Part shown: positions 1 through 10,439 of the stretch, one piece after another
How the letters are laid out: the number at the start of each line of letters is the position of its first letter
Position numbering within the stretch: the stretch's first letter is position 1
Source: Dioctria linearis
Lineage: Eukaryota; Arthropoda; Insecta; Diptera; Asilidae
Assembly (NCBI GenBank): GCA_963930735.1
Contig: OZ005740.1
Span: forward strand, 328,071,973 to 328,135,972
Direction: 5' to 3'
DNA: 64,000 nucleotides
Program-made: the position numbers and the translations under genes
Notes under the pieces: model-generated
The model's input: the letters and a program-made list of their open reading frames with translations, nothing else
The model's database searches: none
What the model was told of the DNA's origin: nothing

Positions 1-588
1 ATGAATTCCTGTATGTTATTTTGTAAGGTCACCTCTCTGTGTAAGTTTGATTGGACAGAAAAATGATTATTATATTACCAATTTTATGAGATTTTATATT
101 CTGAAATAATTTTCAGTACAATAAAAATGTCTAGAAATGTAAAAAATGACCATGTTTGTATGAAAACACCAAGAATGGGCTCTCCAATTTTGTCTATTTT
201 TCAAGTTATATTTAATATTTTGATTAAAACGCCGTGTACAAAATTTGAGATGATCTCTACGCTGACGCGTTCTCGGGCAGTGCTCAATTATAGTGTGAAA
301 AACGAAATTTTTGTATGGCAACCCTACGAAGAATTTCCCGATTTGCCCAATTACGAACTTAAATCTACAATTTTTTTAAATGGCCTGTGGGAAATAACTC
401 GAAAACGCAAGCAGATAGACAGACATACGGACAGATAAACAGACAAACAGACAGACGGAAGTACAGACGGTCAGAAGGAAATGTAAAAGTAAAAAAAAAA
501 TCCATTTTGCTTTACCAACAATAATTTTATTCGTTACAAACTAAATGACCAAGCTAGTATACCCCATGAATTTCATCTAGGATATAAA
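1..588. repeat. Interspersed repeat A, copy 1 (cut by window start)
   Basis: The same sequence recurs at 6239-6904 plus 10021-10237, 46650-47245, 50895-51551, 61780-62010 and 62615-63030. Shared landmarks are a stretch reading CGAAATTTTTGTATGGCAAC, a run of 4-bp units of the CAGA/TCTG/GTCC type (about 414-470 here), and a terminal CATCTAGG(G)TATAA (574-587 here). A reading frame in this copy and one in the 6.3 kb copy share the peptide KNEIFVWQPYE, but no longer protein is conserved, so this is not a gene. Its architecture resembles known non-autonomous insect elements with internal microsatellites. The superfamily is not settled. Confidence 0.7.
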
Positions 589-1240
589 AGCTTGCCCCGA
601 TGCGACGACTACTTTTTAATGCGAAATAAGGTTTGATAACGGAATCCCCCTGGAATTAAATTGAATTGAATTGAATCGGTTTAGAAATACCTGTGATATG
701 AGGTAAAATAAAAAAATGATCAAGCGAATTGATAACCTCGTCCTTTTGCAGTCGGTTAAAATAGGAGATCAATGATTGTAATACGTTTTACTGGATTCTT
801 GAAGATCTCATAAAAAAAGAAGAAATAAATATTAGTAGAAACTAAAATATTCTTAAGCTATAGATACTATAATAAAAGCTTTCATCGAAAAAGGCAAGAA
901 AAGTAGGTACATATTCTTTAAAATTGAATTTTTTAATATGGATTGGTGTTTTTGTTATGTTCAAGTAGGTACAGTTTGTTTATACGAGAGTTTTTGTTTA
1001 TTTTCCGAAAAAAAGCGCCAGGCAATTTTGACACTGGCCATACTCAGGGCTAGCTACACCACTGAGTATAATATAATAAAACGAATAACTTTCAAATTTT
1101 TTTAAAAATTATAAATTACTCCGCTTAGGCAGCAACCGATACTATTCTTGAAATTTTCCGAACGACGGCGTTCACAATTCATTAAGATTTTTTGGAGAAT
1201 TAGGGAAAACGTGGGAGAAATGAGAAAATTTAGATTGCAT
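589..1240. other. Unassigned AT-rich DNA
   Basis: No coding region or clear repeat is seen, apart from a stretch near 1194-1245 that resembles the interior of MITE C (32035-32090). Confidence 0.4.
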
Positions 1241-1380
1241 TGACCCTGCTTAGACGGGTCAGTTTGCTCCCTCTGACTCACTAGATATTGTCGGTAAGAT
1301 AATGGTTGGGATTTAAGCATCGGCCAACCTACAGATTTCGTCCGGTAAAGGCAGCATACTGACCTGTCTAAACGGGGTCA
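1241..1380. repeat. Imperfect inverted repeat, 23 bp arms
   Basis: The arms are 1241-1263 and 1358-1380. They are complementary except for about three positions and are separated by 94 bp. The shared word is ACTGACC(C/T)GTCTAA. A third partial copy follows at about 1379-1397. This may be the end of a small element. Confidence 0.45.
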
Positions 1381-2360
1381 TACTGACCGGTTAGAACGAT
1401 GTTTTAAGTGACAGTTCGGATTTTTTTTAATTTTTTAATTTTTTTTTTTTAATTTATTGTTATTTGAAGTGCTGTATATTAAAAATATTATTCTAAAGTG
1501 AACAGAAGTAAGAAAAAAAATCATTATATTTATATCAAACAAAATCCAAGTTATTTGCTAAGAAGTCGACAAGTCCACTAGATGCTCGTCTGCAATAAAT
1601 ATCTATGCACGGTTAAAAATTTGAGGCTTAAAATGCAACTTTTAAGTTTTAAAGTTATTAATACGAATCAGTTTTTAATATTTCCACATAGTCTAAAATA
1701 AAAACATTTAACTGTCTTAGGTTTAAGCCGGCCAGTTTTAATTTAAATAAATTGCATTGAGAACTCATTGGTTTCAAATGTTAACTAAAGTTTTCTGAAT
1801 TTGATGATTATCATTGTAGTAGAATTATTGTATAGGAGTTTCGAAATAAAAGCATAATTTTTTTGGTTTCAAATTTATTTATTTACGAGTGCCATTTGTG
1901 CAGTGATCGACAAATCGATTAACTCCATAAAAGAAAACATTGATAGATTTTTATAGATTTCTTGTGAAAAAACATTTTTACTATTCAATGGATATAAATA
2001 TGTATGTTATCATATAAACTACCATGACAGCAAGTTTTATAGCATCGCAAATATAGACTGGCTACGTTCATAGAAATATACTACAGAGAGTGGCCTCACT
2101 TCTCTTTCGGTCTAACCATCAATCACAAAGATTAAATACAATAAATAATTCAAAAAATCGGTCCATTGTTTCAATAATATTAAAATTATTTGGTACCCAT
2201 ATAAAGTTTTTGTCAATATAAATTGAATAATATTAAATATCTGAAGGGTTCAATCCAATACAACTGGCTGCTCTTTTGTATTTTTAAAACTTTCTTCTTT
2301 GGGAGTGTTAGGTCTGACGCACATTGAACGTAACACAGCACAACAGAACGCAGGGCGGCA
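1381..2360. other. Unassigned AT-rich DNA
   Basis: Poly-T runs lie near 1422-1450. No gene or repeat boundary could be supported. Confidence 0.4.
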
Positions 2361-2477
2361 GGGTAGCGTAGGTTTTTGTAATATACACAAGTAATTGCAC
2401 AAGCATATTGCTTCTGCTCTGTGCAATATATACGGTCCGTCATTTACTTGTCTATATTACAAAAACCTACGCTACCC
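2361..2477. repeat. Near-perfect 34 bp hairpin
   Basis: Arm 2361-2394 (GGGTAGCGTAGGTTTTTGTA...) pairs with 2444-2477 with a single mismatch. The 49 nt loop holds a short inner stem, TTGCAC (2395-2400) with GTGCAA (2421-2426). A transcript would fold into a stable stem-loop. It could be a small transposon remnant or a pre-miRNA-like hairpin, and the sequence does not decide between them. Confidence 0.6.
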
Positions 2478-2728
2478 AGCCTTACGCCAAAGATAACCTA
2501 ATATTACGAAGATAGGACACATCCGAACAAAACTGGAAATTTTTCGTGTTTTTTCGACCGAAACAGGTAATGTCATATACATTCGTCTTTTTCATGAATG
2601 GGGGAAAAGAACTTGGCTATGCACTATTGTAGTGCGACTGAGACAACGAGTTAACGAATTACAAAATCTTCTTGAATACCTTCAAAATCCTATCAAATTA
2701 TTCATAATAATGTACTTTGGGTCATACT

Positions 2729-2991
2729 TAGGGGCGCACCGAGGGGGGGGGGCGAACGGGACCAGTCCCCCTTCAGAATGTCAGTTTTCTGAACATAATC
2801 TACAAATTACGTATAAAATGTGGTCTGTATATTATTACAAAGTCCGATAAAATAAAACCTTTTAATCTACAATAGCAATCCTTAAGTGCTCAGATGGGTG
2901 CAGGACGCGACTTTAGAGCCCTATTTTCGATTCGTTAGGACTTGGGACACCTATGGTACCCCTCCAAAGCCAAATCCTGGGTGCGTTACTG
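2729..2991. mobile_element. hAT-like MITE with 8 bp target duplication
   Basis: The octamer GTCATACT occurs at 2721-2728 and again at 2992-2999. Between them is 263 bp with matching inverted ends: TAGGGGCGCACC on the left and, on the complement of the right end, CAGTAACGCACC. An 8 bp duplication and CAGxGGCGCACC-like ends are hallmarks of hAT non-autonomous elements. A G-run sits just inside the left end. There is no coding capacity. Confidence 0.7.
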
Positions 2992-2999
2992 GTCATACT

Positions 3000-4370
3000 A
3001 CCTCTATTTTTAAGAAAATATAAATTTCGCTTTGGCCAAGGTGCTGAAAGGAGATGTAAAATTCCTTTCAAATGAAATTCTCATTTTTCCCGAAAATATC
3101 AGAGAATATCTAGCATGAGTTTCTACAACTTAATCTCTTCAGATCACAACGAATTTAAACAGAAGTACGTGCTGTTCAAATATCATAGGAATTACAATAA
3201 CAAACATTAGCATTGCTATAAAAAACATTGGCCAATTCTCTCAATATTTCAGTAAAAATCGATTTTGACAAAAAACGCAAGAACATTTTATGAGAGTAAA
3301 ATCTGAAAACTCCGCTCTTCTCATTTATTGACGAAAATGAATCATTTGCCATTCTGTTTCGTTGCATGCAATTTGCACTTTCACATTTTTTATCTTTATT
3401 CATGAAAACTTTAAAGAGAGTTTGACTTCTTTCTTTCTTTCTTCCTTTTCTTGCCGTGTGCATTTTAAATGTAAAACAATCGGAAAACTGTTCTGTGTCC
3501 TAACTTGTCATTAAGTTCACTTTGCTGCCGGTTGCACAATCTCCCTGAGGAGTGCGGTTCTCTTTCTATCTCTTTCTCCTTGTTCCGATTCTGAAATTTC
3601 TTCTTCTTTTTTGTACTCTTTTCTTTTTGTTTTGGTTTTTGATTTGGATTGTAAATAAACACTGGCAGTAGACTTAATACTTTTTCTTTATTACTTTTAG
3701 GATTTTATTTAATACAACTTCACCTTACAAAAATTTACGATGCTATTTCAGAAAGCCTTAGACTAACAATAGTAAGCCACACACGCAAGGGATTACCTGC
3801 GCGCAATTCGGTAAGGTATTGCGCGAAGCATTATCCGCAGGATTGCCTACGACACTGATAAAAGGTCCTCCCCCATACACCACACATTCATTCCGTAACA
3901 ATTGAGCGTATAAATTCCTAGAGCTTAAGATTAGATGTTTATAAAATGTTGTTGTCTTCATTTCAGAAGAATAACTTCTATACTGTGGAAAATTTGTGTG
4001 CTCCATAGTCAAGATATACGCTCCAATTATTTCATAAATTTGGTCAGTCGGTAAAAATGGCTTCGAAGAAGAGAACTCATGAAATACTTAGTGCTTTTAT
4101 ATTTTTAAATTTTCATAAATTTAAAAATCACTCTATTTTATATATTTCTAATAACTTTCTATCAACTGACAGACCCGTGACTAAAAAACTTTGTGTCTGT
4201 GTTCACAAACGCCTCAGCGCATAAGCGCCTGAGCTCCTGCGAGTGCCGTTCGTGACGAAAGAGCTTTAGGGTAGTAAACGTGGGTGGATTTACATGGGGT
4301 TTTTTGATTTAGAATAAGTTAATGGGGAGCTTTCCGATGGGGTATGGGCTGAAGTAGAAAATAAAATATA
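3000..4370. other. Unassigned DNA
   Basis: Only short open frames on the minus strand are present (3176-3463 and 3758-4012). They have no recognisable domain and one is lysine-rich low complexity. A small GC-richer palindromic patch (GCGCATAAGCGC-like) lies near 4210-4235. Confidence 0.4.
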
Positions 4371-4755
4371 TGTATTAAGAATACTTTTAAAATAGATAAC
4401 TTTTGTAAATAAAATGTAGTAGTATACACAAGAAAAGCTTCATTGTAAAATAATAAATGCTAGAATTCAGATTAAATCTTAAAAATTTGGGCCTCGATAA
4501 CTAATCACAATTGTCTAACTGCAACTCATACCCAAACTTTTAAGATAACATCTGAGTTCTAGCATATCTAATTTTGCAATGAAGCTTTTCTAATTTTGCA
4601 ATGAAGTTTTTCTAATTTTGCAATGAAGCTTTTCTAATTTTGCAATGAAGCTTTTCTTGTGTAATGATTGAGAAAAGAAAAATATTATTTTTAACTTTTT
4701 AGTCCATTTTATTTACAAAAGTTATTTATTTTAAAATTATTTTTTAATACATTTT
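4371..4755. repeat. Stem-loop element with four 22 bp tandem units
   Basis: Four consecutive 22 bp units of the type TAATTTTGCAATGAAGC followed by TTTTC occupy 4569-4590, 4591-4612, 4613-4634 and 4635-4656, with one substitution among them. They sit inside an inverted repeat: 4371-4445 pairs with about 4640-4755 (shared words ACAAGAAAAGCTTCATTG and ACTTTTGTAAATAAAATG), with an extra insert of about 40 bp in the right arm. This is probably a non-autonomous element. Confidence 0.6.
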
Positions 4756-4759
4756 ATTT

Positions 4760-5300
4760 AAAATATGCTCAAAGGCTATATTTTCCCTACCTAGAGACGA
4801 AGTTTTGAGAATCTATAGTAAGCATTCTAGCTAAAGCTCAAGACAAGCGGTAAGTGGAAATATAAATTTTTTTTCGATCTACTTAATTCAATTTAATGGT
4901 TTGGAAGTAATATCAAAAAAAAAATTGAATAAGTTGAATATGAATAGGTACAAATGGCCTTTTTCCTCTTTATATTTTTTGAATCAATATTGTAACTCCT
5001 AAGCGTTACTCCCTCCCCTCCAATAATCATTTAACATTTTTGAGATAGAGAATGCGTTTACCCTTCTCCCTTCAGTTTAGCAGTTACGGCAGAACAAACT
5101 CAAAATTTTGGATTTTTATCTCAGTTTTATTTGTTTAACACAATTATTATATATATACAGTAGTTTTAATTTTAAATTTAGAAACGAATTGCTGGCCCAA
5201 TATCTGATCATCATCTATTACGACGAAATATTGAAATACTTTAGTTTAAATTCATTTAAAAAAATATTTATAGGATCTAGCAGAAAATTTCATTGCAAAG
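4760..5300. other. Unassigned AT-rich DNA
   Basis: A 68-codon open frame at 5108-5314 is AT-rich and unrecognised. Nothing else is supported. Confidence 0.35.
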
Positions 5301-5317
5301 AACCCTATTACTAAGAC

Positions 5318-5671
5318 TTCGCTGTCCGTCCGTCCGTCACCAAGTTGTATCTCATGAACCGTAATAGGTAGATAGTTAAAATTTTCATTGACTGTGTTTC
5401 TCTATTGGCGATATAACAATAAATAATAAATATAAAATAAAATTAAAAATTAAAGGGGCCCCCATACAAGAAACGTGATTTTTCGGCATTTTTTTCCTCG
5501 TTTTTTTCCTTGTTTTATTCTCATTTATTATTATTATTATCATAAATAGACATTTTGTTTCAAATGACGCCTACTCTCATTTGAAAAAAATAATAAAAAG
5601 TACATAGTGTTAAATTTTGTACGATGGTACGAAACCCTTTATGCGAGAGTTCGACTCGCACTTGGCCGGTT
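5318..5671 (+). repeat. SINE-like insect-wide dispersed repeat
   Basis: It starts with GTCCGTCCGTC and the phrase TATCTCATGAACCGTAATAG. It has a middle GGGGCCCCCATACAA and ends with GCGAGAGTTCGACTCGCACT followed by TGGCCGGTT. From memory, very similar sequences are dispersed in many insect genomes. GAGTTCGACTCGC resembles a tRNA B box, suggesting a polymerase III origin, but no convincing A box is visible, so the SINE label is tentative. Confidence 0.5.
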
Positions 5672-5681
5672 ATTTTAAATG

Positions 5682-5965
5682 TAAGGGAACTTAGTTATGA
5701 ACTTATTGCAGTGAAAGTCGTTTTCAAAAATTAAATTATTCTATTTTTTATAAATGTTTCAAAACGAAAATTCGGACCCAGAACCCCAATTTTTTTATTT
5801 CGCGTCCTTTTTTTTTGTAAGGAAAGGTGGCACGAGGGTGTACTTTTCCTACTATAATGTAATCTACAATCGATTATCTTCCAAACAACTACAAATTAAG
5901 GGGGTCATGAACTGTTCTCAAAATGTGATTTTCGAAGGTAAAGCATTTTTGCATAAAGGCCTAAA
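5682..5965 (+). repeat. Repeat B, left inverted arm
   Basis: This stretch is the inverted counterpart of 10237-10439. The outer ends are TAAGGGAACTTAGTTATGA on the left and its complement on the right. Shared inner words include CTATAATGTAAT and GAACTGTTCTCAAAAT. The arms flank repeat A and the BEL/Pao insertion. Confidence 0.6.
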
Positions 5966-5997
5966 GACAATTGCGACGATAGAGCTACCGACGAAAT

Positions 5998-6204
5998 CCT
6001 ATGCAAAATACGCTCCATAAAATGTTCCTAGAGAAAATTTTTCCTATGACTACAATAGTCGTCGCGCGTTGGCATCTCTCGTCGTCGTAATTGAATTAAT
6101 TCAGTAAAGTGGTCGACGACAATGAAAACTGCAGATTCCTATGTAATACACGCTCCATAACACGTTCCTGGAGAAAATTGTTCCTATTACTGCAATAGTC
6201 GTCG
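5998..6204 (+). repeat. Direct duplication, 69 bp copies
   Basis: Copies at 5998-6066 and 6136-6204 share CGCTCCATAA, GTTCCT(A/G)GAGAAAATT and CAATAGTCGTCG. They are offset by 138 bp and clearly diverged, so this is an old tandem duplication with a unit of about 138 bp. Confidence 0.6.
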
Positions 6205-6238
6205 GTCGTCGCAATTTTGTTTACAAAGATGTGCCGAC

Positions 6239-6904
6239 TCATAAATGTAACGACTTTGTACTAATGAGATCTTCTTTTCCAATTATTGGATTGAACACCC
6301 ACGCATAATAGTAAAAGTTATTTTGATTTTTGTATGTCCGCCTGTCCGTTTGTTTGTCTGTCCGCCTGTCCGTTTGTTTGTTTGTCCGCCTGTCTGTCTC
6401 TCCGTCTGTTTGTCCGTCCGTTCGTCCGCACGATAAATCGAGAGCTCGTTCACTTAGAGTGCTGAAATTTTGCACACGGGCTTTTTCTAAAAAATCTCCT
6501 TCGTAGGGTTGCCATACAAAAATTTCGTTTTTATCGGTATATTTGGGCACTGTCCGAGAAACCGTTGACGTAGAGAGCTGAAATTTGGTACATAGTGTTT
6601 TTATAATAATAGTGAATAAAATTTCAGAAATGTCTTAATTCGGGCAACCTCGTCTTCGTGTTGCCATATAAGACTTTGGTTTTTCACTATATATTTGGAC
6701 ACTGCCTAAAAACGCAACGACGACGTGTAGAGCTGAAATTTTGTTCACGATGTTTTCATAACAATCGGAAATATAAGTTCAGAAATGGATTTAATCGTGC
6801 AACGTTTTCTTGGTGTTGCCATACAGAACTTTGGGTTTTCATAATATATTTGGACACTGACTGAGAACGCATTGACCTAGAAACTTGAAATTTTGTACAC
6901 AACG
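6239..6904. repeat. Repeat A, copy 2, left part
   Basis: It carries the same landmarks as the copy at the window start, in the opposite orientation. The TCCG/TCTG microsatellite is at about 6335-6432 and the phrase GTTGCCATACA recurs several times. The copy stops abruptly at the BEL/Pao LTR and resumes at 10021. Confidence 0.7.
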
Positions 6905-7333
6905 TGTTGAGGCTCCCACAAGGTGATGAATAGTGGCACATGCTATTTAGGTTGCTCTCTATAAAGTGTACCTAGTACACGTGATTCTATGCTGAGGTGA
7001 TTTATATATATTTAATCACATGATTATAGGCACGTTTATCCCTTTGGCTCGTTAAGGGGGTTTTTAGGGTAATATGAAAAGTCATACCTGGAACGTTATA
7101 ATTCAATTTATTCCAGCACAGATGTTGACTGCTAAAAGTCTCAAACTTAACAGAGAAACTAATTACATGAAACTGGAGCTCAGTTAAAAACAACAATAAC
7201 AGAAAATAGTTGAACTTATTTATGGCAATGAAAATATATATACATATATGTTTGTATAGGTGCAGTTGTATTCCAGATGAAGAGTTGATGACGAGTAGTT
7301 TTCGTTGTAGACTTTTCAGCCTTGGCCTAAACA
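6905..7333 (-). repeat. BEL/Pao 3' LTR
   Basis: On the minus strand it begins TGTTTAGG and ends CCTCAACA, the usual TG...CA LTR boundaries. It is preceded by a purine-rich tract, ACCGGGACGAGGA, that fits a polypurine tract. Its last 85 bp (7249-7333) match 9938-10020 in the same orientation, which identifies that second stretch as the surviving piece of the other LTR. Confidence 0.7.
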
Positions 7334-7339
7334 TCCTCG

Positions 7340-8630
7340 TCCCGGTAAGAAAATCCTTTCTTAGCTTACGGGTAGTTTAGCGATCTTGTTGATTGGTCTG
7401 TCGAAGTTCCCCCACTGGGTTCTCACTGAGGCGACACGTATCAGGTTGTCTGTTCCAGGGTGACATGCTACAATTCGTCCGGTTAGCCATTTTGAAGGGG
7501 GGAGATTATCTTCGCGGACTAGGATCAGATCTCCCTCACTTCGGTAGCTTTGTTATCTTCTCCATTTTGGTCTTTCTTGAGGAGAGGTGATATACTCGCA
7601 TTTCCAGGGTCTCCAGAAACTCTGCATTATATTCTGTATATGTTCCCATATCCCTAATCGGGATACCTTGACTTCTAATAGATTAGCTTCAGGCAAGGTG
7701 GTAAGCGGCTCTCCAATTAAAAAATGACTAGGAGTGAGTGGTTCAAGATCGTTGGGATCTGATGACAAAATCCCATAAGGTCGGAAATTGAGGATGCACT
7801 CGATTTGGCACAATAGAGTTGACATCTCTTCGAAATTCAGGATAGTTTCACCAATGACCCTGCGCAGGTGTCACTTAACCGACTTTACGCCACCCTCCCA
7901 TATTCCTCCAAAATGAGGAGCGCCAGGTGGGATGAATTTCCAAGAAATTTTAAACTGCGAAAGAAAATGAGAATTTAATAAGTTTCTAGCATTAGGCATA
8001 GCCATATATCGTATAAGGCCGTTGAGTAGTAAGACTCCTGGATGTAAATATATGCGATGCATCTCTTGAATCAGCAAAATTTTTATCGGGTGTATCTTGG
8101 GTAATATAATCGGATGTTTGGCATTGAATTTATATGTCGAGCTTTGAGTCCGCCCACCAACCCGTAATAGTCCAACATCATCTAGGAAAGGATTGAGGTT
8201 TGCGATTCTGCTGTTGAAATGGGCAGGCTTCTTGGCTCTTATATTTTTTATCTCATTGGAAAATTCAGTCTCTGGGACAAACTTGAAGCAAACGACCTGA
8301 GCTTCAGAGATTTCTCTAGAAGAAAGAGGATTATAATTTCTGCTTGAAATAGGTTCTCTGCTGTTACTAAGGAAATGCAGACAGTGTGCGATTATACGAA
8401 TAATTTTTGAAAAAGATGAACAACGATTAATTAGTATTGCAAGCCTACTTTCGTTGATCTCTTGTGAGCAAGATAAGACAAAGGCCCTTTTTTCCTCCTC
8501 TTGAACCATTTCCTTTGGCACTGTGTATATTTTTGATGCCCAATTTTCCATGTCATTGCACAAACATGTTGGTCCATTCCACCCCAAATCAAAAGTCGGC
8601 AATTCCAACGGTGATAGTCCCCTCGATGCA
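7340..8630 (-). pseudogene. BEL/Pao pol: integrase part, core deleted
   Basis: Minus-strand frames read through an integrase zinc region (HRIYLHPGVLLLNGLIRY), then jump to WKFIPPGAPHFGGIWEGGVK. The second is the region around the catalytic glutamate of Pao integrases. It continues with LNFRPYGILSSDPNDLEPL, TPSHFLIGEPL and a C-terminal WFRW-type domain with GDLILVRED-like residues in another frame. The segment normally carrying both catalytic aspartates is absent between these blocks, so an internal deletion has removed the active site. Several frameshifts follow (near 7560, 7830-7870 and 8608). It cannot make working integrase. Confidence 0.85.
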
Positions 8631-8650
8631 GCATCAGCCGGATTTACATT

Positions 8651-9262
8651 TCAGCTTACGGGTCTCCAATGATTTGCTGGAATATTGTTTAATATCTCAG
8701 ACGTCCTATTAGCTACGAACGTTTCCCTGCGCCGAGGAAGGTTGGATAGCCCAGAAAGCACCACTGTGGGGTCTGTCCATGCGTAAACTCGAGCGCTTGG
8801 TAGGCAAAGTGATCTTATAATCTTGTCTATTAGTCTTGCCAGAAGTAATGCTCCACATAGCTCCAGCCATGGAAGGGATATTTGTTTGCGAGGCGAGACC
8901 TTCATCTTTGAAGCGATGATTCTAACGTTCACGCCTTTGTGATCAAAGCTACGACAGTAGATGACAGCAGCATTCGCTGATTCAGAGGCAGCCGATGTTA
9001 CTATATATGCGCCTTGGAATCTCTATCTATTGAACTGCGGGCAGCTGTTGCTTAATATTTGTCCATTTTGTTGAAATATGATCCGACAAGGTGTCATCCC
9101 AATCGAGTTTTAACAGCCACAATTGTTGAAATAAGATCTTAATGGAAATAAGAGCTGGAGCAAGCCATCCCAAGAGATCAAATTTTCTTGACGCTTCCAC
9201 TCAGAATTCTACCCTTTGTTGGTTCAGTCGAGTCAAATGTGGCCAGGTTGAATGTGAAGGCA
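8651..9262 (-). pseudogene. BEL/Pao pol: RNase H region
   Basis: The frame 8651-8932 reads ASKMKVSPRKQISLPWLELC, then GALLLARLIDKII and VYAWTDPTVVLSGL. This is the Pao RNase H pattern, with the LPWLEL and W(T/S)DS blocks recognisable. The serine after the aspartate is changed to proline (WTDPTVVL). Between 8932 and 9262 the connection to the reverse transcriptase is recognisable only in shifted frames, with stops. Confidence 0.75.
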
Positions 9263-9934
9263 TCATTTTGAGGCTCCCATTGAATTCCCATTGGCTGTGC
9301 TGGGATTATCATCAATTTTATAACCAAGTTGGCAATCTTGTAAGAATTCGGTTGAATTGGAGTTCCATTTGGTAAGGTTGAATTCACTGGATTGTAGTAT
9401 ATCTGTAATTTCACGCTTAAGCCTTAAGGCGTCAGCAAGGCATTCTGCTTCAGTCAACAGATCATCAATATAAAAACTCGTTGTAAAAGCTTCCTTGTTG
9501 TCATCCCCAATTTGATGAAGGACCCTTGTAGCTAGATACGAAGCAGGTGCAGATGTTACCGTATTAAGCCTGTAATGCTGTATGGGTAATGAAGTATGCT
9601 TCTTCCAAACGATCCTCTGGGAATCTTTGTCAGGTTCTGAAACTAGAACCTGCCTGTACATCTTTTCGACATCCGCGGAGAATGCAATTTGGTGCTTTCG
9701 AAAACGTGGTAATGTTGTAATTAAATCAGGTTGTATCATGTGGCTCGACTTGCATGAGCGATCAAATACCATGCGAATTTTTGGTACAGAGGATTTTTTA
9801 AAAACCGCGTGATGAGGAAGGTAAAAGTACTTCCCAGTATCAATTTCCTTTTGGTCTTCTGGAATTTGGCACATGTGTCCAAGTTGCTCATGTTCACGCA
9901 TGAATTTTAAGTATTTATAGCCTTTGTCATTCAA
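9263..9934 (-). pseudogene. BEL/Pao pol: reverse transcriptase
   Basis: This 223-codon minus-strand frame starts inside the domain; the methionine at 9934 is not a real start. Visible landmarks are YLPHHAVFKKSS, RMVFDRSCK, the first catalytic aspartate in FSADVEKMYRQVLV, and the catalytic box FYIDDLLTE. The catalytic residues are intact, but the frame is cut off upstream by the fused LTR remnant and runs into stops downstream. The family normally has a polyprotein of well over 1,500 residues. Confidence 0.85.
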
Positions 9935-9937
9935 TTG

Positions 9938-10020
9938 TGTTTGTATAGGTGCAGTTGCTTTCTAGATGAAGAGTTGATGACGAAAAATTTTTGTTGTAGA
10001 CTTTTCAGCCGTGACCTAAA
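9938..10020 (-). repeat. BEL/Pao 5' LTR remnant
   Basis: It matches 7249-7333 of the 3' LTR in the same orientation, for example GATGAAGAGTTGATGACGA. It directly abuts the reverse transcriptase fragment, so everything between them in a full element has been deleted. Confidence 0.7.
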
Positions 10021-10237
10021 CGTTTTCATACAAATAATAAATAAAATTTCTAAAATTAGCTAAATCGGGCAACCCTTTCTTGGCGTTGCGATACAGAACT
10101 TTTGACTTTCATTTTGTTTAACTTTTACGTTCATCTAGGGTATAATATAATTGGGTATAATATTATTGGTCCTTAGACCAATTGTAATTTGTTCTCTTGT
10201 TTTTTGTATAAATCATTTTGTTACAGGAAATAGTCTA
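10021..10237. repeat. Repeat A, copy 2, right part
   Basis: It resumes repeat A after the BEL/Pao insertion, with GGCAACCCTTTCTTGGCGTT, then TTCATCTAGGGTATAA at about 10132 and the palindromic end word TTGGTCC..GACCAA near 10168. Confidence 0.65.
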
Positions 10238-10439
10238 TACTTTTATGGACCGGCACATATTCTTTCTAATTTATAAAAATGCTTCACTTTAGAAAATCGA
10301 ATTTTGAGAACAGTTCATACACTACACATAGTTGTAGTTGTTTGAAAGATAACCGACTGTAAATTACATTATAGAAGAAAAAGTATACCCGCATGCCACT
10401 TTGCCTTAAAAAAACTAACTCATAACTAAGTTCCCTTTA
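10237..10439 (-). repeat. Repeat B, right inverted arm
   Basis: This is the inverted partner of 5682-5965. It ends TCATAACTAAGTTCCCTTTA. Several small indels distinguish the arms. Confidence 0.6.

Larger units (their letters stand above)
6905..10020 (-). mobile_element. BEL/Pao LTR retrotransposon, degenerate, inserted in repeat A
   Basis: This minus-strand element has a 3' LTR (6905-7333), then integrase, RNase H and reverse transcriptase pieces, and an 83 bp remnant of the 5' LTR (9938-10020) abutting the reverse transcriptase. Gag, protease and most of the 5' LTR are missing. The two flanks, TTTTGTACACAACG on the left and CGTTTTCATAC on the right, rejoin to give one continuous repeat A copy. 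That proves the insertion and makes repeat A older than this element. Confidence 0.85.

Noticed and set aside
127..438. 103-codon frame as a gene, because a similar peptide occurs at 6239-6550
   Set aside because: Both frames sit in repeat A; the similarity is only the KNEIFVWQPYE stretch and the rest is microsatellite translation.
4569..4656. Four regular 22 bp repeats as a CRISPR-like array
   Set aside because: The units are contiguous with no spacers, lie inside an AT-rich stem-loop, and the genome is eukaryotic.
5641..5660. tRNA gene suggested by GAGTTCGACTCGC
   Set aside because: No A box, acceptor stem or cloverleaf could be built around it.
7393..7590. Plus-strand 65-codon frame
   Set aside because: It is the antisense of the BEL/Pao integrase C-terminal region.
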